Under the pieces are notes generated by a model. That model saw only the letters and a program-made list of their open reading frames with translations, searched no databases and was not told the origin of the DNA. A DNA stretch of 64,000 bases from Hahella sp. HNIBRBA332 (GTDB lineage Bacteria > Pseudomonadota > Gammaproteobacteria > Pseudomonadales > Oleiphilaceae), in the NCBI RefSeq assembly GCF_030719035.1, contig NZ_CP132203.1, positions 3,924,501 to 3,988,500 of the forward strand, written 5' to 3'. Below are positions 1-8,325 of the stretch, piece after piece; position 1 is the first letter of the stretch; each line of letters opens with the position of its first letter. A program made the position numbers and the translations under genes.

Positions 1-1826
1 AAGTTACCTGCGACAGATCCTGGGGGCTGCGACAAAATTGCGCGGTTAGCAGGGCCGCCCCCACGGCCTACCGTTCCACCACGACCGTGGAAGAGCGTTA
101 GTTTCACATCATGCTTCGCGGCCACCTTGACCAACGCCTCTTGCGCCTGATACTGAGCCCAGGCCGCCGCCATCTGGCCTGCATCCTTGGCTGAATCCGA
201 ATACCCGATCATAACTTCCTGCTTGCCGCCGATGTATTCGCGATACCAGGGCAGATCCAACAAGCGTCCAATGCTGTCCGCCGCCCCCTGCAGATCGTCG
301 AGAGTTTCGAACAGCGGCGCGATGGGAATGCGGTGGCGCATGCCGCTCTCTCGCAGCAATAGAATCACCGCCAGCACATCAGATGGGTCACTCGCCATAG
401 AGATAACATAGGAGGCCAACCCTTCTGGAGGCTGCATCGCCACCACGCGGCATGTATCCAAAACCTCCCTGGCTTCCGCGGACGCCGGCCATTCTTTGGG
501 AAGCAGCGGACGCCTGCCTTCCAGCTCTCGAACCAAAAACGCCTGCTTCTCTTCTTCCGTCCATTGTGAGTAATCGCCAATACCGAGGTAAGCGCATATT
601 TCCTTCATAACATCGCTGTGACGCTCGGAGTCCTGCCGGATATCCAGTCTTACCAATTGCAAACCGAAACATTGCGCCCGACGAATGACATCCAGCAGCG
701 GCCCATTGGCGATGACTTTCATACCGCAGTCGCATAACGAGCGATAGCACACCATAAGCGGTTCAATCAGCTCAGCATTATTGAGCAATACATCAGCGGA
801 AGGTTTTTTCGTAGAATCCAGTGCCTCAGCGGCCCAGGCCCTTGTCGCCTCCAGTCGACTGCGCAACTTGGCGAGAATCTTCCGATAAGGCTCCCGGCTC
901 TGCCCCGAAGCCCGCGCCAGCTCGCCATTACAAGCGGTCATAGATAATTCCGAGCGTAACGCTTCGATATCACGCAAATAGAGATCCGCCGCCATCCAAC
1001 GACTCAGTAAAAAAACTTCGCGAGTGACCTCTGAGGTGACGTTAGGATTGCCGTCTCTGTCCCCTCCCATCCAGGATGCAAACCGCACGGGATTCACATT
1101 GATCGGCAGTCCTTCGCCAAAACGCTCAAGCAGCGCGGCGTCCATTTGACGCATGAAGTCCGGCACCGCTTGCCATAGGGAGTTTTCAATAACGGCGAAG
1201 CCCCATTTTGCCTCATCGACGGCTGTGGGACGCTCATAACGGATCTCATCCGTGTGCCAGGCTTCGGTGATAAGGCGGCGTAAACGCTCAACGATTTTGG
1301 CGTATTCTTCATCCAGCAAGTCACTACGGTCCAGGGATTCGAGGCACTCGGAAATCTGGTCATACTTCTGAATCAAAGTGCGACGGGTAATTTCAGTGGG
1401 GTGCGCCGTCAGCACGAACTCCAGATTCAAGTCCGCCAGTTGCGCGAAGAATTTATCTTTACTGACGCCTTGGCCAATCAGACGATCAAACACGACTTCA
1501 ATAGTATCCAGGCGATTATCCACCAGCTCGCTGGCGGGAGCCCGACGCCTTACAATATGGTATTGCTCAGCAATATTGGTAAGGTTTAAAAACTGGTTGA
1601 ACGCTCTTGCAACCGGCGCCAGCTCCTCATCATTCAAGCCCGAAAGCACCTCTTTCAGCTGCTTTCTCTGACTGATTTCCGCGTTGCGGTCAGCTTTTGC
1701 GGCGATACGGATTTTCTCGATTTTATTGAATATTTCATCGCCAAGGTGGTAGCGGATGCTCTGTCCCAACAACTCTCCCAGAAGGCGTACGTTTTCTCTC
1801 AGCTCTGGATGCAATTCCTTCATCAT
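1..1826 (-). CDS. ppc: phosphoenolpyruvate carboxylase, C-terminus cut by window edge
   Basis: Carboxylates phosphoenolpyruvate to oxaloacetate, the anaplerotic entry to the TCA cycle, in the cytoplasm. The minus strand is open from the ATG at 1826 to the window edge, giving about 608 residues of a family usually near 880. Visible motifs are LTAHPTE with its catalytic His (around residue 140), the substrate-loop region FASWMGGDRDGNP, and FHGRGGTVGRGGGP just before the edge. The start is the first of two adjacent Met codons, with GGAG eight bases upstream. No frameshift is seen in the visible part. The family assignment is secure; the C-terminal third lies outside the window. Confidence 0.96.
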   Translation of the reverse strand, partial: MMKELHPELRENVRLLGELLGQSIRYHLGDEIFNKIEKIRIAAKADRNAEISQRKQLKEVLSGLNDEELAPVARAFNQFLNLTNIAEQYHIVRRRAPASELVDNRLDTIEVVFDRLIGQGVSKDKFFAQLADLNLEFVLTAHPTEITRRTLIQKYDQISECLESLDRSDLLDEEYAKIVERLRRLITEAWHTDEIRYERPTAVDEAKWGFAVIENSLWQAVPDFMRQMDAALLERFGEGLPINVNPVRFASWMGGDRDGNPNVTSEVTREVFLLSRWMAADLYLRDIEALRSELSMTACNGELARASGQSREPYRKILAKLRSRLEATRAWAAEALDSTKKPSADVLLNNAELIEPLMVCYRSLCDCGMKVIANGPLLDVIRRAQCFGLQLVRLDIRQDSERHSDVMKEICAYLGIGDYSQWTEEEKQAFLVRELEGRRPLLPKEWPASAEAREVLDTCRVVAMQPPEGLASYVISMASDPSDVLAVILLLRESGMRHRIPIAPLFETLDDLQGAADSIGRLLDLPWYREYIGGKQEVMIGYSDSAKDAGQMAAAWAQYQAQEALVKVAAKHDVKLTLFHGRGGTVGRGGGPANRAILSQPPGSVAGN

Positions 1827-2146
1827 TTCTTTTACTCCGCCGCTTTTTTCAAAAGTCTTTTCTTCGTTGACGTTTTGTTGCAATCGCCTTTTCTTAACTA
1901 TAACTCAGTGAAATATCTAAAATTTCCGAACTAGAACAATAGCACCACCCGCCCTGGTTGTCTCATCATTCATCTGCCCTGGAAGCCGCACCGCCGAAGA
2001 CGGTCTAAACTGTAAATAACCCCCGAGGAACCGCTCGCGTCGCATTCAGCAGCCGTCTCTGGCCGCTACGTACATGCTCTTATGGCTCGATTAAAGGGGG
2101 CCTCCTAGACTGAAATTGATGTCGTTTGTTTTACATAGGCCGCTTT
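1827..2146. other. intergenic region between divergent ppc and small conserved gene
   Basis: About 320 bases between two divergently transcribed genes, so promoters for both must lie here. The part next to ppc (about 1860-1945) is AT-rich. I could not fix a convincing -35/-10 pair for either direction and see no repeat or RNA gene. Confidence 0.5.
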
Positions 2147-2491
2147 ATGAAAATTAACGCTCTCGTACAAAACTGGGAAAACACCGCCAACGTCCGTCTT
2201 ACGAACAAGGAATATCCCCTGCGCCTGCGCATAGAAGACGCAGCCAGAGTCGCAGCCCTCTCAGAAATGTATCCACTCCGTAGCCAGGAAGAAATCATCA
2301 GCGAACTCCTGTCCGCCGCGCTGGATGAGCTGGAAAGCAGCTTCCCTTACGTGCAAGGAGCCAAAGTAGTGGCGGAAGATGAAATGGGCGACCCCATGTA
2401 CGAAGACGTCGGCCCGACGCCAAGGTTTTTGCAGTTGAGCAAGAAGTACATCAGCCTGCTCAAGCAAGAGCTGAAAGCGGCCAATAGCTAA
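2147..2491 (+). CDS. small conserved protein, 114 aa, function unknown (pilin-assembly/type 1 pili tip annotated family)
   Basis: Begins MKINALVQNWEN and is acidic and probably cytoplasmic, with no signal peptide or membrane segment. Residues 20-60 are helical and contain a run (EEIISELLSAALDELE) like the ribbon-helix-helix or coiled segments of small regulatory proteins. The conserved tail includes DPMYEDVGPTPRFL. I recall close relatives in Pseudomonas that are annotated, on weak grounds, as pilin assembly or type 1 pili tip proteins; nothing in the sequence supports a pilus role. I chose the ATG at 2147 because relatives start with MKI; an in-frame TTG at 2126 would add seven residues. It stands alone between ppc and mazG. 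Confidence 0.75.
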   Translation: MKINALVQNWENTANVRLTNKEYPLRLRIEDAARVAALSEMYPLRSQEEIISELLSAALDELESSFPYVQGAKVVAEDEMGDPMYEDVGPTPRFLQLSKKYISLLKQELKAANS

Positions 2492-2502
2492 AAGCATTCA
2501 AA

Positions 2503-2530
2503 GATGCGCGCAGGCAGCGCGCATCCTGTT
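2503..2530. terminator. bidirectional hairpin between convergent genes
   Basis: Perfect 9-bp stem, GATGCGCGC at 2503-2511 and GCGCGCATC at 2517-2525, with a five-base loop. CTGTTTT follows on the plus strand and CTTTG on the minus strand. It lies exactly between the convergent small conserved gene and mazG, so it can terminate both. The T tracts are short. Confidence 0.6.
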
Positions 2531-3394
2531 TTACAGGCCTTCTTCTTTAGCTTTATCCCAGAGCAAGTCCATTTCCTGCAGCGATGCGTCATCCAGTGTC
2601 TTGCCCTGCTCTTGCAGTAATGACTCGATGCGGTTGAAGCGCCTTACGAATTTAGCGTTAGCTCTGCGCAATGCCGCCTCGGGATCCGCCTTGACGAATC
2701 GAGCCAGATTCACGCAGCAAAAAAGCACATCCCCCAGCTCATCCTCCAACTTGTCCTGATCCAGAACCGGCGCCGCCAACTCATGGCGCAATTCATCAAT
2801 TTCTTCATGAATCTTGTCAAGAACAGGGTTGATTTCCGGCCAGTCAAAGCCATGCAACGATGCGCGCTTCTGTAGTTTTTGCGCTCGCTGCAGCGCGGGC
2901 AGGGCGTTGGGAATATCCGCCAACACACTTGAGGAGGCTGCCGACTCTTGCGCTTCCCCCGGCTTCTTTAACTTTCGCTCCTGCTGCTTAATACGCTCCC
3001 AATTAGCCTTAATCTGCTCTTCGCTGATTTTCTCTCCTGGAGCCAAACGGCTTTCCAGGGTTCCATCAGGAAACACATGAGGATGCCGGCGCAGTAGTTT
3101 ACGCACAACGCCATCCACAATATCTGGCCATTGAAACAGGTCTTTCTCTTGCGCCAACTGTGAATAGAAAACCGCCTGGAAAAGCAAATCTCCCAGTTCA
3201 TCACGCAAATGCGGCCAGTCTTCCTGCTCAATCGCATCCGCCACTTCATAGGTTTCCTCTATGGTGAACGGGACAATGGAGGCAAAGTCCTGCTTCAAAT
3301 CCCAGGGACAACCGTCCTTCGGATCCCGCAAGCGACGCATCAGGTATAAAAGATCCTCCAGGGTATATTGAACGCCCTCGTCTATCTCGCTCAT
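2531..3394 (-). CDS. mazG: nucleoside triphosphate pyrophosphohydrolase MazG
   Basis: Hydrolyses (d)NTPs to monophosphates and pyrophosphate in the cytoplasm; in E. coli it affects ppGpp level and survival in starvation. The 287-residue protein holds two MazG repeats: an N-terminal one with GCPWDLKQ and the metal-binding EETYEVADAIE, and a C-terminal one with EEIDELRHE and EDELGDVLF. The spacer between them (about 140-165) is Lys/Ser rich. Its ATG overlaps the relA stop codon (ATGA), so the two are translationally coupled. The pairing with relA is conserved in gammaproteobacteria. Confidence 0.95.
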   Translation of the reverse strand: MSEIDEGVQYTLEDLLYLMRRLRDPKDGCPWDLKQDFASIVPFTIEETYEVADAIEQEDWPHLRDELGDLLFQAVFYSQLAQEKDLFQWPDIVDGVVRKLLRRHPHVFPDGTLESRLAPGEKISEEQIKANWERIKQQERKLKKPGEAQESAASSSVLADIPNALPALQRAQKLQKRASLHGFDWPEINPVLDKIHEEIDELRHELAAPVLDQDKLEDELGDVLFCCVNLARFVKADPEAALRRANAKFVRRFNRIESLLQEQGKTLDDASLQEMDLLWDKAKEEGL

Positions 3395-5634
3395 CGCCCT
3401 TCTCCCGGCTTGGCGCGGCGCGCGTCTATTATGTTAGGCAGTCTCCGAATACGATCAAACATACGACCTAGTACATCGATGGACGTCACTTCCACGGTCA
3501 GACGAATATCCGCTGTACTCTGATTCTTGTCGGTATTAGTCAATGCGGCGGTCACGTTGATCTTCTCATTCGCCAGCAACAAAGTGATATCCCGCAGTAG
3601 TCCGGGGCGGTCATAAGCATTAATAACCACATCCACAGGATAGGTGTACTCAGTATCGCCCCAGCTTACTTCTATCATACGGTTGGGCTCGACCGTCTGT
3701 AACTGCAGCGCGTTGATGCAATCTTGTCTGTGAATGGAAACACCCCGACCAATAGTGATATAGCCAACGATAGGATCGCCCGGAGCCGGTTTACAGCAGT
3801 TCGCCATCTGAGTCATCAAATTACCGACACCACGAATGTGAACATCGGAAGACTTAGCGCCTTCCTGCGCGGTGCGTAGATGCAGCGACAGCTGCTCATC
3901 CCGCGGCTCCAGCATGTTTTGCGCCGTATGCGCCACCTGCATCGGCTTGAGGTCGCCGGCGCCGATAGCAGCGAACATGTCTTCCGCGGAGGGATAATTT
4001 ACTTTTTCCGCCAGATCGTCGAAATCCAACTGCTCCAATGACAGACGTTTCAGTACGCCCTGCAGAATATCGCGTCCCTCTTCGACATTCTGGTCGCGAT
4101 CCTGCAGCTTGAACCAGTGGGTGATTTTCGCCCGCGCCCTGGAGGTATTGGCGTACCCCAAATCCGAGTTGAGCCAATCGCGACTGGGGCGAGCCTGGTT
4201 CGAGGTCAGAATCTGTACTTGATCGCCGGTCTTTAGCTTGTAGTTCAGTGGTACGATGCGACCGTGGATCTTGGCGCCCCGGCAAGCATGTCCAATTTCC
4301 GTATGCACCTTATAGGCGAAGTCAATGGGAGTCGCTCCTGCAGGCAAATCAATCACATGACCATCTGGCGTAAACACGTAGATACGGTCGCTAACGATAT
4401 CATTGCGCCATTGATCAACAAGCTCTGAGGTCTTGCTCCCCAGTTCATCCTGCCACTCCAGCACTTGCCGGAGCCAGGCGATTTTCTGCTCGTACCCATG
4501 CGATTTCTGCTGCGTATCCGTGCCTTTATATAACCAGTGCGCACAAACGCCCAGCTCCGCTTCCTCGTGCATTTTTTGGGTGCGGATCTGCACTTCCATG
4601 ATTTTTCCGGAGGGACCCACTACCGCAGTGTGCAGGGATTGATACCCGTTTTGTTTCGGGTTGGCGATATAGTCATCAAACTCATGAGGAATATGACGCC
4701 ACAATGCATGCACCACGCCCAATGCGGAATAGCAATCGCGAATACTGGGAACCAGAATACGAATGGCTCGAATATCATAGACTTGCGAGAAGTCGATACC
4801 TTTGCGGTGCATTTTGCGCCATATGCTGTAGATATGCTTGGCGCGGCCGGAAAGTTCCGCCTTAATGCCGCTGGCCTCCAACTCCTGACGCAAAGCGGAA
4901 AGGGCCTCTTCGATAAACTTCTGCCGATCCAGACGACGCTCATCCAGCAGCTTGGCGATTTTCTTGTACGCAGTTTCATGCAGATAGCGGAAAGACAAGT
5001 CTTCCAGCTCCCACTTCAGATAGCCGATCCCCAAGCGGTGCGCCAACGGGGCGTAGATATCGAAAACTTCTCTGGCGACGCGATGGCGTTTATCGGACCC
5101 TGCGTTTTTGACGTCCCGGATAGCGCAGGTTCGCTCCGCCAGTTTGATCAACGCCACGCGCACGTCATCAATCATGGTGACCAGCATGCGGCGAATGTTG
5201 TCCACCTGTGTCTGAGTCTGCCCCAGCACGCTACCCTGAATGGGATGACGCAGGCTGGAAATCGCCGCCATCTGCGAAACGCCCTCAATCAGTTTGGAGA
5301 CTTCTTCGCCAAACTCTTCATTTACTCTGACGAGGGAGAGCTTGCCCTCACGCACCGCACGATAGAGCACTGCCGCGATCAAGCTGGGCGTATCCAGCTG
5401 CAGCTCCGACAGGATCTGCGTCATTTCCAAACCGGTCAGAAAGCTGCTTGAGCCTTCCGACCAGAGGTTTCCGGCGCGCACCGCCTCTGATTCGATCTCT
5501 TTCGCCAGCAGGCAAGCGCGACGAAACGACGCCACATCCTCCAGTTCAACCTGTTGCTGTAAACGGTCAATCCAACCGTTGATATCAACTGACCCGTCCT
5601 GAGCCAAAGGATAATCTTCGCGAACTTTAACCAT
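3391..5634 (-). CDS. relA: GTP pyrophosphokinase RelA (ribosome-associated (p)ppGpp synthetase)
   Basis: Makes (p)ppGpp from ATP and GTP/GDP on stalled ribosomes. The 747 residues show, in order, an inactive hydrolase-like region, the synthetase domain (about 230-380, with RAKHIYSIWRKM and NPKQNGYQSLH), a TGS domain (VFTPDGHVIDLPAGATPIDFAY), a Cys/His zinc-finger region (MANCCKPAPGD) and a C-terminal ACT domain. Where bifunctional SpoT proteins have the HD catalytic pair (HDVIED), this protein has YRAVRE, so it should be a synthetase only. It overlaps mazG downstream and follows rlmD by 44 bases. Confidence 0.97.
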   Translation of the reverse strand: MVKVREDYPLAQDGSVDINGWIDRLQQQVELEDVASFRRACLLAKEIESEAVRAGNLWSEGSSSFLTGLEMTQILSELQLDTPSLIAAVLYRAVREGKLSLVRVNEEFGEEVSKLIEGVSQMAAISSLRHPIQGSVLGQTQTQVDNIRRMLVTMIDDVRVALIKLAERTCAIRDVKNAGSDKRHRVAREVFDIYAPLAHRLGIGYLKWELEDLSFRYLHETAYKKIAKLLDERRLDRQKFIEEALSALRQELEASGIKAELSGRAKHIYSIWRKMHRKGIDFSQVYDIRAIRILVPSIRDCYSALGVVHALWRHIPHEFDDYIANPKQNGYQSLHTAVVGPSGKIMEVQIRTQKMHEEAELGVCAHWLYKGTDTQQKSHGYEQKIAWLRQVLEWQDELGSKTSELVDQWRNDIVSDRIYVFTPDGHVIDLPAGATPIDFAYKVHTEIGHACRGAKIHGRIVPLNYKLKTGDQVQILTSNQARPSRDWLNSDLGYANTSRARAKITHWFKLQDRDQNVEEGRDILQGVLKRLSLEQLDFDDLAEKVNYPSAEDMFAAIGAGDLKPMQVAHTAQNMLEPRDEQLSLHLRTAQEGAKSSDVHIRGVGNLMTQMANCCKPAPGDPIVGYITIGRGVSIHRQDCINALQLQTVEPNRMIEVSWGDTEYTYPVDVVINAYDRPGLLRDITLLLANEKINVTAALTNTDKNQSTADIRLTVEVTSIDVLGRMFDRIRRLPNIIDARRAKPGEGR

Positions 5635-5678
5635 AGTGACGCCTTTCGCCAGACTCTCTTATTTTCTGAGTAACGGGC

Positions 5679-7019
5679 TTATGCTTTCTCGAATAAGGCC
5701 ATTGACTCGACATGGGCCGTATGCGGGAACATATCCATTACCCCGGCCTTGATCAGCCTGTATCCCTGCGCCGCCAGAATGCCGGCGTCCCGCGCCAAAG
5801 TAGCGGGGTTACAGGACACATAAACAATTCGCTTCGCCCCAAAACGGGTCATTTGCTTCGCTAACTCTTCCGCGCCAGAGCGCGGCGGATCCAACAGAAC
5901 TTTGTCATAGATGCGCAGCCATGCATGTTTCGCCTCATTCGCCGGCGCCAATGGAAGATGCAGGTCCGCCGCATGAAACTCTACGTTGCTAACGCCATTA
6001 AGTTCCGCATTGGCGTAGCCTCGGCGCACCATATCCTCGCTGCCCTCTACCCCTACGACATGCGCCGCCGTACGGGCAATAGGCAAAGTGAAGTTACCCA
6101 GTCCGCAAAACAAGTCGAGGATGGTCTCGCCAGCCTGCGGCTGCAACCATTCCAGAGCCTGCGCCAACATACGGCGGTTGATATCGCGGTTGACCTGAGT
6201 GAAGTCCATAGGATGGAACTGCATCGTCAAATCATAGTCGCTCAATTGATAACTAAGCAGCTCCTGACCATCTTTCGGCCATAGTTTGGCGACCGTGTCA
6301 GGACCTTTCGGCTGCAAATAAATTGCCAACCCGATTTGTTCTGAGAAATCGATCAGTTTTTGCAAATCTTCTTCAGTGAGCGGGTCCATGTGACGAATCA
6401 CCAAGGCGCAAACATCATCACCCGCCGCCACTTCAATCTGAGGAATACGTTGATAGCCGGAGAGGCCTCGGATCAGCGCTTTCAGTTCAGGAATGCGGCC
6501 GCCGACGGACTCGATCAATACCGGGCATTCATCAATGGCGGTCAGGAAATTACTGTAACGTTCGCGGAAGCCCACAAGAACTTCATCTCGCTTGGCCACG
6601 TAACGTACGCCCAGTCTCGCTTTTGTGCGATAACCGCGCCCCGCGCCCACCAAGGGAGGAACAACCTGTTCCGGCTTTAAATCGCCAAAATGGCGCAAGT
6701 GGTCCAGTAATACAGACTCTTTGTGTTTGATCTGAAAGCCCAGGTTAACATGCTGCATGCTGCAGCCGCCGCACAGTTTGGAGAATTGGCAGTCAGGCTC
6801 AATACGTTGTGGATGCTGCGTCAGCACTTCTTCTACAGCAAGCTCATCATAACTGCGACGACTGTTTACATATCGCGCAGTCACGGTTTCGCCGGGCAAA
6901 GCACCTTCGACAAACAGGGTTTTGCCGTCTTTATGGGAGACGCCACGCCCTTCGTGACTGAGAGATTCGATTTCGCAGGTAATGGACTCTTGGGGTAACT
7001 TCTTTCTACGACGAGACAT
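5679..7019 (-). CDS. rlmD: 23S rRNA (uracil-1939-C5)-methyltransferase RlmD
   Basis: SAM-dependent enzyme that methylates U1939 of 23S rRNA. The 446-residue protein begins with a TRAM-type RNA-binding domain (about 10-70), then has an Fe-S cluster Cys set in CQFSKLCGGC with a further Cys near residue 165, and a Rossmann methyltransferase domain with the SAM loop LDLFCGLGNF and the catalytic-Cys motif VSCNPATLARD. The order cysM-rlmD-relA-mazG is as in Pseudomonas. Length and motifs fit RlmD better than the related RlmC or TrmA. Confidence 0.95.
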   Translation of the reverse strand: MSRRRKKLPQESITCEIESLSHEGRGVSHKDGKTLFVEGALPGETVTARYVNSRRSYDELAVEEVLTQHPQRIEPDCQFSKLCGGCSMQHVNLGFQIKHKESVLLDHLRHFGDLKPEQVVPPLVGAGRGYRTKARLGVRYVAKRDEVLVGFRERYSNFLTAIDECPVLIESVGGRIPELKALIRGLSGYQRIPQIEVAAGDDVCALVIRHMDPLTEEDLQKLIDFSEQIGLAIYLQPKGPDTVAKLWPKDGQELLSYQLSDYDLTMQFHPMDFTQVNRDINRRMLAQALEWLQPQAGETILDLFCGLGNFTLPIARTAAHVVGVEGSEDMVRRGYANAELNGVSNVEFHAADLHLPLAPANEAKHAWLRIYDKVLLDPPRSGAEELAKQMTRFGAKRIVYVSCNPATLARDAGILAAQGYRLIKAGVMDMFPHTAHVESMALFEKA

Positions 7020-7126
7020 GCTTATAAACCTGGGCTATGGGGCCGATCTGAATAAAAAGCCGGCCATTATAGCGGCCTCCCTCAACAGATATAAGGGCTT
7101 TGGCGTCGCGCTCCGGCGCAACAGCT

Positions 7127-8017
7127 TTAGCTGCGGAATACGCCAGTAGACAGGTAGCGGTCGCCCCGATCACAGATAATGGCGACGATCACCGCATTTT
7201 CAACCTCACGGGAAATTCGCAACGCTCCAGCGATGGCGCCGCCGGAAGACACGCCACAGAATATGCCCTCTTCCCGAGCCAGGGCGCGCATGGTCTCTTC
7301 GGCTTCCTGCTGGGCGATATCCAAAACCAAATCCACTGACTCCGGCTGGTATATTTTGGGCAGATACGCTTCCGGCCAACGACGAATGCCGGGAATGGAC
7401 GCGCCATCGGCAGGCTGCAGACCCACAATCTGAATTTCCGGGTTACGCTCTTTGAGATAGCGAGAGGTCCCCATAATAGTGCCGGTGGTTCCCATAGAAC
7501 TGACGAAGTGGGTAATAGCGCCACTGGTTTGCCGCCAGATTTCCGGGCCCGTTGTCTTGTAATGCGCCAGGGGATTATCCGGGTTAGCGAACTGATCCAG
7601 CACCTTGCCTTTACCTTCGGACTCCATTTGCTTGGCGAGATCGCGCGCGCCTTCCATCCCCTCTTCTTTGGATACAGAGATGATCTCGGCGCCGTAGGCG
7701 GTCATCGCCGCGCGCCGCTCTTCACTCATATGCGCCGGCATGATCAGCACCATACGGTAGCCTTTGATCGCTGCGGCCATAGCCAAAGCGATCCCGGTAT
7801 TGCCGCTGGTCGCCTCAATCAATGTATCGCCAGGCCGGATGTCGCCCCGATTTTCCGCTTCCTGGATCATGCTCATGGCCGGACGGTCTTTGACTGATCC
7901 CGCCGGATTATTTCCCTCAAGCTTCGCCAGAATGGCATTACTGGTGTCGCCGGGTAGTCTCTGTAGTCGAACAAGCGGTGTGTTTCCAACGTAGGATTCA
8001 ATCGTGGGGTATGACAT
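7127..8017 (-). CDS. cysM: cysteine synthase B (O-acetylserine/thiosulfate sulfhydrylase)
   Basis: PLP enzyme that makes cysteine or S-sulfocysteine from O-acetylserine. The 296 residues carry the PLP-lysine motif NPAGSVKDRPA (Lys near residue 43), the substrate loop SGNTGIAL and the phosphate-binding GTTGT. The Arg-rich stretch near residue 210 (PGIRRWPEAY) is typical of CysM rather than CysK. I chose the ATG at 8017, where homologues start (MSYPTIESYVG); an upstream in-frame start at 8050 would add an unlikely basic extension. The gene faces away from gacS. Confidence 0.94.
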   Translation of the reverse strand: MSYPTIESYVGNTPLVRLQRLPGDTSNAILAKLEGNNPAGSVKDRPAMSMIQEAENRGDIRPGDTLIEATSGNTGIALAMAAAIKGYRMVLIMPAHMSEERRAAMTAYGAEIISVSKEEGMEGARDLAKQMESEGKGKVLDQFANPDNPLAHYKTTGPEIWRQTSGAITHFVSSMGTTGTIMGTSRYLKERNPEIQIVGLQPADGASIPGIRRWPEAYLPKIYQPESVDLVLDIAQQEAEETMRALAREEGIFCGVSSGGAIAGALRISREVENAVIVAIICDRGDRYLSTGVFRS

Positions 8018-8325
8018 CTTTAACGTTCGCTTCTTTTTAAATTCAATCAATTAGCTGTAGAATCGGAAATGTCCTTGTCCGCTGCGGCGCCGCTGTGACA
8101 ATGACGCGACGTCGCCTGAGCAAAAATCCGGTCCCTGTTACGCCATCGAACCATTGACGTCGATAGCCGCGCTCGGACTTGATATTGGCCGAACATCGGC
8201 CATGATAAGCAATAATCTGAGAGTGGCGATATATTCTTTTTTAATATAAAAATCACTTTATATCATAAATACCATAATATGCCGTTTACCCGCGCCTCCT
8301 CTACAAGCCGCCGAAGGGCCCCTGC
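8018..8325. other. intergenic region between divergent cysM and gacS
   Basis: About 308 bases. The half near gacS is very AT-rich (8228-8280) and contains a 7-bp inverted repeat, ATATAAA at 8244-8250 and TTTATAT at 8257-8263, and a -10-like CATAAT at about 8273. Promoters for both genes are expected here. A 69-codon minus-strand reading frame in it has no convincing features. Confidence 0.5.

Noticed and set aside
365..750. Small minus-strand frames inside ppc suggesting a frameshifted gene
   Set aside because: The ppc frame reads without interruption from 1826 to the window edge, including through these positions. The others are shadows in wrong frames.
4537..5451. Long plus-strand open frame opposite relA
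   Set aside because: It lies wholly inside relA on the other strand and its product has no recognisable domain. Same reasoning for the plus-strand frames opposite lysS (27100-27885), hom (33527-34384) and lepA (15031-15648).
8047..8256. 69-codon minus-strand frame between cysM and gacS
   Set aside because: It ends close to cysM, has mixed composition and no family resemblance, and runs through the AT-rich likely promoter zone.
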